Source: Ptiloglossa arizonensis
Lineage: Eukaryota > Arthropoda > Insecta > Hymenoptera > Colletidae
Reading direction: 5' to 3'
DNA length: 64,000 nucleotides
Assembly: GCF_051014685.1 (NCBI RefSeq)
Contig: NW_027478852.1
Location: forward strand, 62,001-126,000
The stretch's first letter is position 1; the number at the start of each line of letters is the position of its first letter. Below the pieces are notes generated by a model. The model saw only the letters and a program-made list of their open reading frames with translations, did no database searches and had not been told where the DNA came from. Shown here piece by piece: positions 22,383-34,800 of the stretch. A program made the position numbers and the translations under genes.

Positions 22383-25180
22383 TCGCCCGTTTACATCGGT
22401 ATGCGTACTTTTCCCCTAGGCCGTTCTAGTTATTCGTTTCGATCATCAGAACTGCGAAAATTTTGAGTTTCTCAAGCGTTTCTTACATCCAAACGGCCAT
22501 ATCTCGCGAACGGATTGACCAATCCGCATGATTTCTGTTGCATCTGAAAGTAGAAACTCGCCCGTTTACATCGGTATGCGTACTTTTCCCCTAGGCCGTT
22601 CTAGTTATTCGTTTCGAGCATCAGAACTGCGAAAATTTTGAGTTTCTCAAGCGTTTCTTACCTCCAAACTGCCACATCTCGCGAACGGATTGACCAATCC
22701 GCAAAATTTCTGTTGCATTTGAGAGTAGAAACTCGCCCGATTACAACGGTATGCGCACTTTTCTCCTGGGCCGTTCTAGTTATTCGTTTCGAGCATCGGA
22801 ACTGCGAAAATTTTGAGTTTCTAAAGCGTTTCTTATCTCCAAACTGCCATATCTCGCGAACGGATTGATCAATCCGCAAAATTTCTGTTGCATCTGAAAG
22901 TAGAAACTCGCCCGATTACAACGGTAGGTGTAGTTTTCCCCTAGACCGTTCTAGTTATTCGTTTCGAGCATCAGAACTGCGAAAATTTTGAGTTTCTCAA
23001 GCGTTTCTTACATCCAAACGGCCATATCTCGCGAACGGATTGACCAATCCGCATGATTTCTGTTGCATCTGAAAGTAGAAACTCGCCCGTTTACATCGGT
23101 ATGCGTACTTTTCCCCTAGGCCGTTCTAGTTATTCGTTTCGAGCATCAGAACTGCGAAAATTTTGAGTTTCTCAAGCGTTTCTTACCTCCAAACTGCCAC
23201 ATCTCGCGAACGGATTGACCAATCCGCAAAATTTCTGTTGCATTTGAAAGTAGAAACTCGCCCGATTACAACGGTATGCGCACTTTTCCCCTGGGCCGTT
23301 CTAGTTATTCGTTTCGAACATCGGAACTGCGAAAATTTTGAGTTTCTAAAGCGTTTCTTATCTCCAAACTGCCATATCTCGCGAACGGATTGATCAATCC
23401 GCAAAATTTCTGTTGCATCTGAAAGTAGAAACTCGCCCGATTACAACGGTAGGTGTAGTTTTCCCCTAGGCCGTTCTAGTTATTCGTTTCGAGCATCAGA
23501 ACTGCGAAAATTTTGAGTTCCTCAAGCGTTTCTTACCTCCAAACTGCCATATCTCGCGAACGGATTGATCAATCCGCAAAATTTCTGTTGCATCTGAAAG
23601 TAGAAACTCGCGCGATTACAACGGTGGGTGTAGTTTTCCCCTAGGCGGTTCTAGCTATTTGTTTCGAGCATCAGCACTGCGAAAATTTTGACTTTCTCAA
23701 GCGTTTCTTACATCCAAACGGCCATATCTCGCGAACGGATTGACCAATCCGCATGATTTCTGTTGCATCTGAAAGTAGAAACCCGCCCGATTACAACGGT
23801 ATGCGTACTTCTCCCCTAGGCCGTTCTAGTCATTCGTTTCGAGCAAAAGAACTGCGAAAATTTTGAGTTTCTAAAGCGTTTCTTATCTCCAAACTGCCAT
23901 ATCTCGCGAAGGGATTGATCAATCCGCAAAATTTCTGTTGCATCTGAAAGTAGAAACTCGCCCGATTACTACGGTATGCGTACTTCTCCCCTAGGCCGTT
24001 CTAGTCATTCGTTTCGAGCAAAAGAACTGCGAAAATTTTGAGTTTCTAAAGCGTTTCTTATCTCCAAACTGCCATATCTCGCGAAGGGATTGATCAATCC
24101 GCAAAATTTCTGTTGCATCTGAAAGTAGAAACTCGCCCGATTACAACGGTATGCGTACTTCTCCCCTAGGCCGTTTTAGTCATTCGTTTCGAGCATCAGA
24201 ACTGCGAAAATTTTGAGTTTCTCAAGCGTTTCTTACCTCCAAACTGCCATATCTCGCGAACGGATTGACCAATCCGCAAAATTTCTGTTGCTTCTGAAAG
24301 TAGAATCTCTCCCGATTACAACGGTATGCGCACTTTTCCCCTAGGCCGTTCTAGTCATTCGTTTCGAGCATCAGAACGGCGAAAATTTTGAGTTTCTCAA
24401 GCGTTTCTTATCTCCAAACTGCCATATCTCGCGAACGGAATGACCAATCGGCAAAATTTCTGTTGCTTCTGAAAGTAGAAACTCGCCCGATTACAACGGT
24501 ATGCGCACTTTTCCCCTGGGCCGTTCTAGTTATTCGTTTCGAGCATAAAACTGCGAAAATTTTGAGTTTCTAAAGCGTTTCTTATCTCCAAACTGCCATA
24601 TCTCGCGAAGGGATTGATCAATCCGCAAAATTTCTGTTGCATCTGAAAATAGAAACTCGCCCGTTTACAACAGTATGCGCACTTTTCCCCTAGGCCGTTC
24701 TAGTTATTCGTTTCGAGCATCAGAACTGCGAAAATTTTGAGTTTCTCAAGCGTTTCTTACATCCAAACGGCTATATCTCGCGAACGGATTGACCAATCCG
24801 CATAATTTCTGTTGCATCTGAAAGTAGAAACTCGTCCGATTGCAACGGTATGTGTAGTTTTCCCCTAGGCCGTTCTAGTCATTCGTTTCGAGCATCAGAA
24901 CTGCGAAAATTTTGAGTTTCTCACGCGTTTCTTATCTCCAAACTGCCATATCTCGCGAACGGATTGACCAATCGGCAAAATTTCTGTTGCTTCTGAAAGT
25001 AGAATCTCGCCCGATTACAACGGTATGCGCACTTTTCCCCTGGGCCGTTCTAGTTATTCGTTTCGAGCATAAAACTGCGAAAATTTTGAGTTTCTAAAGC
25101 GTTTCTTATCTCCAAACTGCCATATCTCGCGAAGGGATTGATCAATCCGCAAAATTTCTGTTGCATCTGAAAGTAGAAAC
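22383..25180 (+). repeat. 2,798-bp 16-mer HOR, copy 2
   Basis: This copy matches copy 1 through almost its whole length. Private differences include GAACGGCGAAAATT near 24375, GAACGGAATGACC near 24435 and TTTCTCACGCG near 24920. A patch at about 24662-24887 carries different monomer variants from copy 1. The private TTTCTCACGCG change reappears near 30520, tying this copy to the larger super-unit downstream. Confidence 0.88.
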
Positions 25181-25703
25181 TCGCCCGTTTACATCGGTAT
25201 GCGTACTTTTCCCCTAGGCCGTTCTAGTTATTCGTTTCGAGCATCAGAACTGCGAAAATTTTGAGTTTCTCAAGCGTTTCTTACATCCAAACGGCCATAT
25301 CTCGCGAACGGATTGACCAATCCGCATGATTTCTGTTGCATCTGAAAGTAGAAACTCGCCCGTTTACATCGGTATGCGTACTTTTCCCCTAGGCCGTTCT
25401 AGTTATTCGTTTCGAGCATCAGAACTGCGAAAATTTTGAGTTTCTCAAGCGTTTCTTACCTCCAAACTGCCACATCTCGCGAACGGATTGACCAATCCGC
25501 AAAATTTCTGTTGCATTTGAAAGTAGAAACTCGCCCGATTACAACGGTATGCGCACTTTTCCCCTGGGCCGTTCTAGTTATTCGTTTCGAGCATCGGAAC
25601 TGCGAAAATTTTGAGTTTCTAAAGCGTTTCTTATCTCCAAACTGCCATATCTCGCGAACGGATTGATCAATCCGCAAAATTTCTGTTGCATCTGAAAGTA
25701 GAA
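25181..25703 (+). repeat. 2,798-bp HOR, partial copy 3
   Basis: About three monomers continue the 16-mer order (25436 corresponds to 22638). The match then breaks at about 25665-25705, where the next expected monomer is missing and the sequence jumps to a GAAACCCTCCCGATT / GGTGTGTGTAG monomer. The site CCCCTGGGCC here replaces the CTCCTGGGCC of the first two copies. Confidence 0.8.
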
Positions 25704-26009
25704 ACCCTCCCGATTACAACGGTGTGTGTAGTTTTCCCCTAGGCCGTTCTTGTTATTCGTTTCGAGCATCAGAACTGCGAAGATTTTGAGTTTCTCAAGC
25801 GTTTCTTACATCCAAACGGCTATATCTCGCGAACGGATTGACCAATCCGCATAATTTCTGTTGCATCTGAAAGTAGAAACTCGTCCGATTGCAACGGTAT
25901 GTGTAGTTTTCCCCTAGGCCGTTCTAGTCATTCGTTTCGAGCATCAGAACTGCGAAAATTTTGAGTTTCTCAAGCGTTTCTTACATCCAAACGGCCATAT
26001 CTCGCGAAC

Positions 26010-28800
26010 GGATTGACCAATCCGCATGATTTCTGTATGCATCTGAAAGTAGAAACTCGCCCGTTTACATCGGTATGCGTACTTTTCCCCTAGGCCGTTC
26101 TAGTTATTCGTTTCGAGCATCAGAACTGCGAAAATTTTGAGTTTCTCAAGCGTTTCTTACATCCAAACGGCTATATCTCGCGAACGGATTGACCAATCCG
26201 CATAATTTCTGTTGCATCTGAAAGTAGAAACTCGTCCGATTGCAACGGTATGTGTAGTTTTCCCCTAGGCCGTTCTAGTCATTCGTTTCGAGCATCAGAA
26301 CTGCGAAAATTTTGAGTTTCTCAAGCGTTTCTTACATCCAAACGGCCATATCTCGCGAACGGATTGACCAATCCGCATGATTTCTGTTGCATCTGAAAGT
26401 AGAAACTCGCCCGTTTACATCGGTATGCGTACTTTTCCCCTAGGCCGTTCTAGTTATTCGTTTCGAGCATCAGAACTGCGAAAATTTTGAGTTTCTCAAG
26501 CGTTTCTTACATCCAAACTGCCACATCTCGCGAACGGATTGACTAATCCGCAAAATTTCTGTTGCATTTGAAAGTAGAAACTCGCCCGATTACAACGGTA
26601 TGCGCACTTTTCCCCTGGGCCGTTCTAGTTATTCGTTTCGAGCATCGGAACTGCGAAAATTTTGAGTTTCTAAAGCGTTTCTTACCTCCAAACTGCCATA
26701 TCTCGCGAACGGATTGATCAATCCGCAAAATTTCTGTTGCATCTGAAAGTAGAAACTCGCCCGATTACAACGGTAGGTGTAGTTTTCCCCTAGGCCGTTC
26801 TAGTTATTCGTTTCGAGCATCAGAACTGCGAAAATTTTGAGTTCCTCAAGCGTTTCTTACCTCCAAACTGCCATATGTCGCGAACGGATTGACCAATCCG
26901 CAAAATTTCTGTTGCATCTGAAAGTAGAAACTCGCCCGATTACAACGGTGGGTGTAGTTTTCCCCTAGGCCGTTCTTGTTATTCGTTTCGAGCATCAGAA
27001 CTGCGAAGATTTTGAGTTTCTCAAGCGTTTCTTACATCCAAACGGCTATATCTCGCGAACGGAATGACCAATACGCATAATTTCTGTTGCATCTGAAAGT
27101 AGAAACTCGTCCGATTGCAACGGTATGTGTAGTTTTCCCCTAGGCCGTTCTAGTCATTCGTTTCGAGCATCAGAACTGCGAAAATTTTGAGTTTCTCAAG
27201 CGTTTCTTACATCCAAACGGCCATATCTCGCGAACGGATTGACCAATCCGCATGATTTCTGTTGCATCCGAAAGTAGAAGCTCGCCCGTTTACATCGGTA
27301 TGCGTACTTTTCCCCTAGGCCGTTCTGGTTATAAGTTTCGAGCATCAGAACTGCGAAAATTTTGAGTTTCTCAAGCGTTTCTTACCTCCAAACTGCCACA
27401 TCTCGCGAACGGATTGACCAATCCGCATGATTTCTGTGTGCATCTGAAAGTAGAAACTCGCCCGTTTACATCGGTATGCGTACTTTTCCCCTAGGCCGTT
27501 CTAGTTATTCGTTTCGAGCATCAGAACTGCGAAAATTTTGAGTTTCTCAAGCGTTTCTTACATCCAAACGGCTATATCTCACGAACGGATTGACCAATCC
27601 GCATAATTTCTGTTGCATCTGAAAGTAGAAACTCGTCCGATTGCAACGGTATGTGTAGTTTTCCCCTAGGCCGTTCTAGTCATTCGTTTCGAGCATCAGA
27701 ACTGCGAAAATTTTGAGTTTCTCAAGCGTTTCTTACATCCAAACGGCCATATCTCGCGAACGGATTGACCAATCCGCATGATTTCTGTTGCATCTGAAAG
27801 TAGAAACTCGCCCGTTTACATCGGTATGCGTACTTTTCCCCTAGGCCGTTCTAGTTATTCGTTTCGAGCATCAGAACTGCGAAAATTTTGAGTTTCTCAA
27901 GCGTTTCTTACCTCCAAACTGCCACATCTCGCGAACGGATTGACCAATCCGCAAAATTTCTGTTGCATTTGAAAGTAGAAACTCGCCCGATTACAACGGT
28001 ATGCGCACTTTTCCCCTGGGCCGTTCTAGTTATTCGTTTCGAGCATCGGAACTGCGAAAATTTTGAGTTTCTAAAGCGTTTCTTACCTCCAAACTGCCAT
28101 ATCTCGCGAACGGATTGATCAATCCGCAAAATTTCTGTTGCATCTGAAAGTAGAAACTCGCCCGATTACAACGGTATGTGTAGTTTTCCCCTAGGCCGTT
28201 CTAGTTATTCGTTTCGAGCATCAGAACTGCGAAAATTTTGAGTTCCTCAAGCGTTTCTTACCTCCAAACTGCCATATGTCGCGAACGGATTGACCAATCC
28301 GCAAAATTTCTGTTGCATCTGAAAGTAGAAACTCGCCCGATTACAACGGTGAGTGTAGTTTTCCCCTAGGCCGTTCTTGTTATTCGTTTCGAGCATCAGA
28401 ACTGCGAAGATTTTGAGTTTCTCAAGCGTTTCTTACATCCAAACGGCTATATCTCGCGAACGGAATGACCAATCCGCATAATTTCTGTTGCATCTGAAAG
28501 TAGAAACTCGTCCGATTGCAACGGTATGTGTAGTTTTCCCCTAGGCCGTTCTAGTCATTCGTTTCGAGCATCAGAACTGCGAAAATTTTGAGTTTCTCAA
28601 GCGTTTCTTACATCCAAACGGCCATATCTCGCGAACGGATTGACCAATCCGCATGATTTCTGTTGCATCTGAAAGTAGAAGCTCGCCCGTTTACATCGGT
28701 ATGCGTACTTTTCCCCTAGGCCGTTCTAGTTATAAGTTTCGAGCATCAGAACTGCGAAAATTTTGAGTTTCTCAAGCGTTTCTTACCTCCAAACTGCCAC
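26010..28800 (+). repeat. 1,400-bp 8-mer HOR nested in the super-unit
   Basis: Positions 26030 to 27430 (extra-base TGTATGCAT / TGTGTGCAT site), 26866 to 28266 (ATATGTCGCGAAC) and 27330 to 28730 (TTATAAGTTTCG) repeat at 1,400 bp, eight monomers. The second copy opens in a hybrid monomer near 27361-27450 whose left half matches the CCACATCTCGCG class and whose right half matches the CATGATTTCTG class. The downstream super-unit at about 31.8-33.1 kb has one copy of this block, so this 1,400-bp gain explains much of the longer 32-monomer unit. Confidence 0.85.
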
Positions 28801-31800
28801 ATCTCGCGAACGGATTGACCAATCCGCAAAATTTCTGTTGCATTTGAAAGTAGAAACTCGCCCGATTACAACGGTATGCGCACTTTTCCCCTGGGCCGTT
28901 CTAGTTATTCGTTTCGAGCATCGGAACAGCGAAAATTTTGAGTTTCTAAAGCGTTTCTTATCTCCAAACTGCCATATCTCGCGAACGGATTGATCAATCC
29001 GCAAAATTTCTGTTGCATCTGAAAGTAGAAACTCGCCCGATTACAACGGTAGGTGTAGTTTTCCCCTAGGCCGTTCTAGTTATTCGTTTCGAGCATCAGA
29101 ACTGCGAAAATTTTGAGTTCCTCAAGCGTTTCTTACCTGCAAACTGCCATATCTCGCGAACGGATTGATCAATCCGCAAAATTTCTGTTGCATCTGAAAG
29201 TAGAAACTCGTCCGATTGCAACGGTATGTGTAGTTTTCCCCTAGGCCGTTCTAGTCATTCGTTTCGAGCATCAGAACTGCGAAAATTTTGACTTTCTCAA
29301 GCGTTTCTTACATCCAAACGGCCATATCTCGCGAACGGATGGACCAATCCGCATGATTTCTGTTGCATCTGAAAGTAGAAACCCGCCCGATTACAACGGT
29401 ATGCGTACTTCTCCCCTAGGCCGTTCTAGTCATTCGTTTCGAGCAAAAGAACTGCGAAAATTTTGAGTTTCTAAAGCGTTTCTTATCTCCAAACTGCCAT
29501 ATCTCGCGAAGGGATTGATCAATCCGCAAAATTTCTGTTGCATCTGAAAGTAGAAACTCGCCCGATTACAACGGTATGCGTACTTCTCCCCTAGGCCGTT
29601 CTAGTCATTCGTTTCGAGCGAAAGAACTGCGAAAATTTTGAGTTTCTAAAGCGTTTCTTACCTCCAAACTGCCATATCTCGCGAACGGATTGACCAATCC
29701 GCAAAATTTCTGTTGCTTCTGAAAGTAGAATCTCGCCCGATTACAACGGTATGCGTACTTCTCCCCTAGGCCGTTTTAGTCATTCGTTTCGAGCATCAGA
29801 ACTGCGAAAATTTTGAGTTTCTCAAGCGTTTCTTACCTCCAAACTGCCATATCTCGCGAACGGATTGACCAATCCGCAAAATTTCTGTTGCTTCTGAAAG
29901 TAGAATCTCGCCCGATTACAACGGTATGCGCACTTTTCCCTAGGCCGTTCTAGTCATTCGTTTCGAGCATCAGAACTGCGAAAATTTTGAGTTTCTCAAG
30001 CGTTTCTTATCTGCAAACTGCCATATCTCGCGAACGGATTGACCAATCGGCAAAATTTCTGTTGCTTCTGAAAGTAGAAACTCGCCCGATTACAACGGTA
30101 TGCGCACTTTTCCCCTGGGCCGTTCTAGTTATTCGTTTCGAGCATAAAACTGCGAAAATTTTGAGTTTCTAAAGCGTTTCTTATCTCCAAACTGCCATAT
30201 CTCGAGAAGGGATTGATCAATCCGCAAAATTTCTGTTGCATCTGAAAATAGAAACTCGCCCGTTTACAACAGTATGCGCACTTTTCCCCTAGGCCGTTCT
30301 AGTTATTCGTTTCGAGCATCAGAACGGCGAAAATTTTGAGTTTCTCAAGCGTTTCTTACATCCAAACGGCTATATCTCGCGAACGGATTGACCAATCCGC
30401 ATAATTTCTGTTGCATCTGAAAGTAGAAACTCGTCCGATTGCAACGGTATGTGTAGTTTTCCCCTAGGCCGTTCTAGTCATTCGTTTCGAGCATCAGAAC
30501 TGCGAAAATTTTGAGTTTCTCACGCGTTTCTTATCTCCAAACTGCCATATCTCGCGAACGGATTGACCAATCGGCAAAATTTCTGTTGCTTCTGAAAGTA
30601 GAAACTCGCCCGATTACAACGGTATGCGCACTTTTCCCCTGGGCCGTTCTAGTTATTCGTTTCGAGCATAAAACTGCGAAAATTTTGAGTTTCTAAAGCG
30701 TTTCTTATCTCCAAACTGCCATATCTCGCGAAGGGATTGATCAATCCGCAAAATTTCTGTTGCATCTGAAAGTAGAAACTCGCCCGTTTACATCGGTATG
30801 CGTACTTTTCCCCTAGGCCGTTCTAGTTATTCGTTTCGAGCATCAGAACTGCGAAAATTTTGAGTTTCTCAAGCGTTTCTTACATCCAAACGGCCATATC
30901 TCGCGAACGGATTGACCAATCCGCATGATTTCTGTTGCATCTGAAAGTAGAAACTCGCCCGTTTACATCGGTATGCGTACTTTTCCCCTAGGCCGTTCTA
31001 GTTATTCGTTTCGAGCATCAGAACTGCGAAAATTTTGAGTTTCTCAAGCGTTTCTTACCTCCAAACTGCCACATCTCGCGAACGGATTGACCAATCCGCA
31101 AAATTTCTGTTGCATTTGAAAGTAGAAACTCGCCCGATTACAACGGTATGCGCACTTTTCCCCTGGGCCGTTCTAGTTATTCGTTTCGAGCATCGGAACT
31201 GCGAAAATTTTGAGTTTCTAAAGCGTTTCTTATCTCCAAACTGCCATATCTCGCGAACGGATTGATCAATCCGCAAAATTTCTGTTGCATCTGAAAGTAG
31301 AAACTCGCCCGATTACAACGGTAGGTGTAGTTTTCCCCTAGGCCGTTCTAGTTATTCGTTTCGAGCATCAGAACTGCGAAAATTTTGAGTTCCTCAAGCG
31401 TTTCTTACCTCCAAACTGCCATATGTCGCGAACGGATTGACCAATCCGCAAAATTTCTGTTGCATCTGAAAGTAGAAACCCTCCCGATTACAACGGTGTG
31501 TGTAGTTTTCCCCTAGGCCGTTCTTGTTATTCGTTTCGAGCATCAGAACTGCGAAGATTTTGAGTTTCTCAAGCGTTTCTTACATCCAAACGGCTATATC
31601 TCGCGAACGGATTGACCAATCCGCATAATTTCTGTTGCATCTGAAAGTAGAAACTCGTCCGATTGCAACGGTATGTGTAGTTTTCCCCTAGGCCGTTCTA
31701 GTCATTCGTTTCGAGCATCAGAACTGCGAAAATTTTGAGTTTCTCAAGCGTTTCTTACATCCAAACGGCCATATCTCGCGAACGGATTGACCAATCCGCA

Positions 31801-34800
31801 TGATTTCTGTATGCATCTGAAAGTAGAAACTCGCCCGTTTACATCGGTATGCGTACTTTTCCCCTAGGCCGTTCTAGTTATTCGTTTCGAGCATCAGAAC
31901 TGCGAAAATTTTGAGTTTCTCAAGCGTTTCTTACATCCAAACGGCTATATCTCGCGAACGGATTGACCAATCCGCATAATTTCTGTTGCATCTGAAAGTA
32001 GAAACTCGTCCGATTGCAACGGTATGTGTAGTTTTCCCCTAGGCCGTTCTAGTCATTCGTTTCGAGCATCAGAACTGCGAAAATTTTGAGTTTCTCAAGC
32101 GTTTCTTACATCCAAACGGCCATATCTCGCGAACGGATTGACCAATCCGCATGATTTCTGTTGCATCTGAAAGTAGAAACTCGCCCGTTTACATCGGTAT
32201 GCGTACTTTTCCCCTAGGCCGTTCTAGTTATTCGTTTCGAGCATCAGAACTGCGAAAATTTTGAGTTTCTCAAGCGTTTCTTACATCCAAACTGCCACAT
32301 CTCGCGAACGGATTGACTAATCCGCAAAATTTCTGTTGCATTTGAAAGTAGAAACTCGCCCGATTACAACGGTATGCGCACTTTTCCCCTGGGCCGTTCT
32401 AGTTATTCGTTTCGAGCATCGGAACTGCGAAAATTTTGAGTTTCTAAAGCGTTTCTTACCTCCAAACTGCCATATCTCGCGAACGGATTGATCAATCCGC
32501 AAAATTTCTGTTGCATCTGAAAGTAGAAACTCGCCCGATTACAACGGTATGTGTAGTTTTCCCCTAGGCCGTTCTAGTTATTCGTTTCGAGCATCAGAAC
32601 TGCGAAAATTTTGAGTTCCTCAAGCGTTTCTTACCTCCAAACTGCCATATGTCGCGAACGGATTGACCAATCCGCAAAATTTCTGTTGCATCTGAAAGTA
32701 GAAACTCGCCCGATTACAACGGTGGGTGTAGTTTTCCCCTAGGCCGTTCTTGTTATTCGTTTCGAGCATCAGAACTGCGAAGATTTTGAGTTTCTCAAGC
32801 GTTTCTTACATCCAAACGGCTATATCTCGCGAACGGAATGACCAATCCGCATAATTTCTGTTGCATCTGAAAGTAGAAACTCGTCCGATTGCAACGGTAT
32901 GTGTAGTTTTCCCCTAGGCCGTTCTAGTCATTCGTTTCGAGCATCAGAACTGCGAAAATTTTGAGTTTCTCAAGCGTTTCTTACATCCAAACGGCCATAT
33001 CTCGCGAACGGATTGACCAATCCGCATGATTTCTGTTGCATCTGAAAGTAGAAGCTCGCCCGTTTACATCGGTATGCGTACTTTTCCCCTAGGCCGTTCT
33101 AGTTATAAGTTTCGAGCATCAGAACTGCGAAAATTTTGAGTTTCTCAAGCGTTTCTTACCTCCAAACTGCCACATCTCGCGAACGGATTGACCAATCCGC
33201 AAAATTTCTGTTGCATTTGAAAGTAGAAACTCGCCCGATTACAACGGTATGCGCACTTTTCCCCTGGGCCGTTCTAGTTATTCGTTTCGAGCATCGGAAC
33301 AGCGAAAATTTTGAGTTTCTAAAGCGTTTCTTATCTCCAAACTGCCATATCTCGCGAACGGATTGATCAATCCGCAAAATTTCTGTTGCATCTGAAAGTA
33401 GAAACTCGCCCGATTACAACGGTAGGTGTAGTTTTCCCCTAGGCCGTTCTAGTTATTCGTTTCGAGCATCAGAACTGCGAAAATTTTGAGTTCCTCAAGC
33501 GTTTCTTACCTGCAAACTGCCATATCTCGCGAACGGATTGATCAATCCGCAAAATTTCTGTTGCATCTGAAAGTAGAAACTCGTCCGATTGCAACGGTAT
33601 GTGTAGTTTTCCCCTAGGCCGTTCTAGTCATTCGTTTCGAGCATCAGAACTGCGAAAATTTTGACTTTCTCAAGCGTTTCTTACATCCAAACGGCCATAT
33701 CTCGCGAACGGATGGACCAATCCGCATGATTTCTGTTGCATCTGAAAGTAGAAACCCGCCCGATTACAACGGTATGCGTACTTCTCCCCTAGGCCGTTCT
33801 AGTCATTCGTTTCGAGCAAAAGAACTGCGAAAATTTTGAGTTTCTAAAGCGTTTCTTATCTCCAAACTGCCATATCTCGCGAAGGGATTGATCAATCCGC
33901 AAAATTTCTGTTGCATCTGAAAGTAGAAACTCGCCCGATTACAACGGTATGCGTACTTCTCCCCTAGGCCGTTCTAGTCATTCGTTTCGAGCGAAAGAAC
34001 TGCGAAAATTTTGAGTTTCTAAAGCGTTTCTTACCTCCAAACTGCCATATCTCGCGAACGGATTGACCAATCCGCAAAATTTCTGTTGCTTCTGAAAGTA
34101 GAATCTCGCCCGATTACAACGGTATGCGTACTTCTCCCCTAGGCCGTTTTAGTCATTCGTTTCGAGCATCAGAACTGCGAAAATTTTGAGTTTCTCAAGC
34201 GTTTCTTACCTCCAAACTGCCATATCTCGCGAACGGATTGACCAATCCGCAAAATTTCTGTTGCTTCTGAAAGTAGAATCTCGCCCGATTACAACGGTAT
34301 GCGCACTTTTCCCCTAGGCCGTTCTAGTCATTCGTTTCGAGCATCAGAACTGCGAAAATTTTGAGTTTCTCAAGCGTTTCTTATCTCCAAACTGCCATAT
34401 CTCGCGAACGGATTGACCAATCGGCAAAATTTCTGTTGCTTCTGAAAGTAGAAACTCGCCCGATTACAACGGTATGCGCACTTTTCCCCTGGGCCGTTCT
34501 AGTTATTCGTTTCGAGCATAAAACTGCGAAAATTTTGAGTTTCTAAAGCGTTTCTTATCTCCAAACTGCCATATCTCGAGAAGGGATTGATCAATCCGCA
34601 AAATTTCTGTTGCATCTGAAAATAGAAACTCGCCCGTTTACAACAGTATGCGCACTTTTCCCCTAGGCCGTTCTAGTTATTCGTTTCGAGCATCAGAACT
34701 GCGAAAATTTTGAGTTTCTCAAGCGTTTCTTACATCCAAACGGCCATATCTCGCGAACGGATAGACCAATCCGCATGATTTCTGTTGCATCTGAAAGTAG

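Noticed and set aside
25578..25769. 63-codon minus-strand frame with a true ATG
   Set aside because: It spans the one-monomer deletion junction and is made of satellite on both sides, so it is a by-product of the rearrangement.
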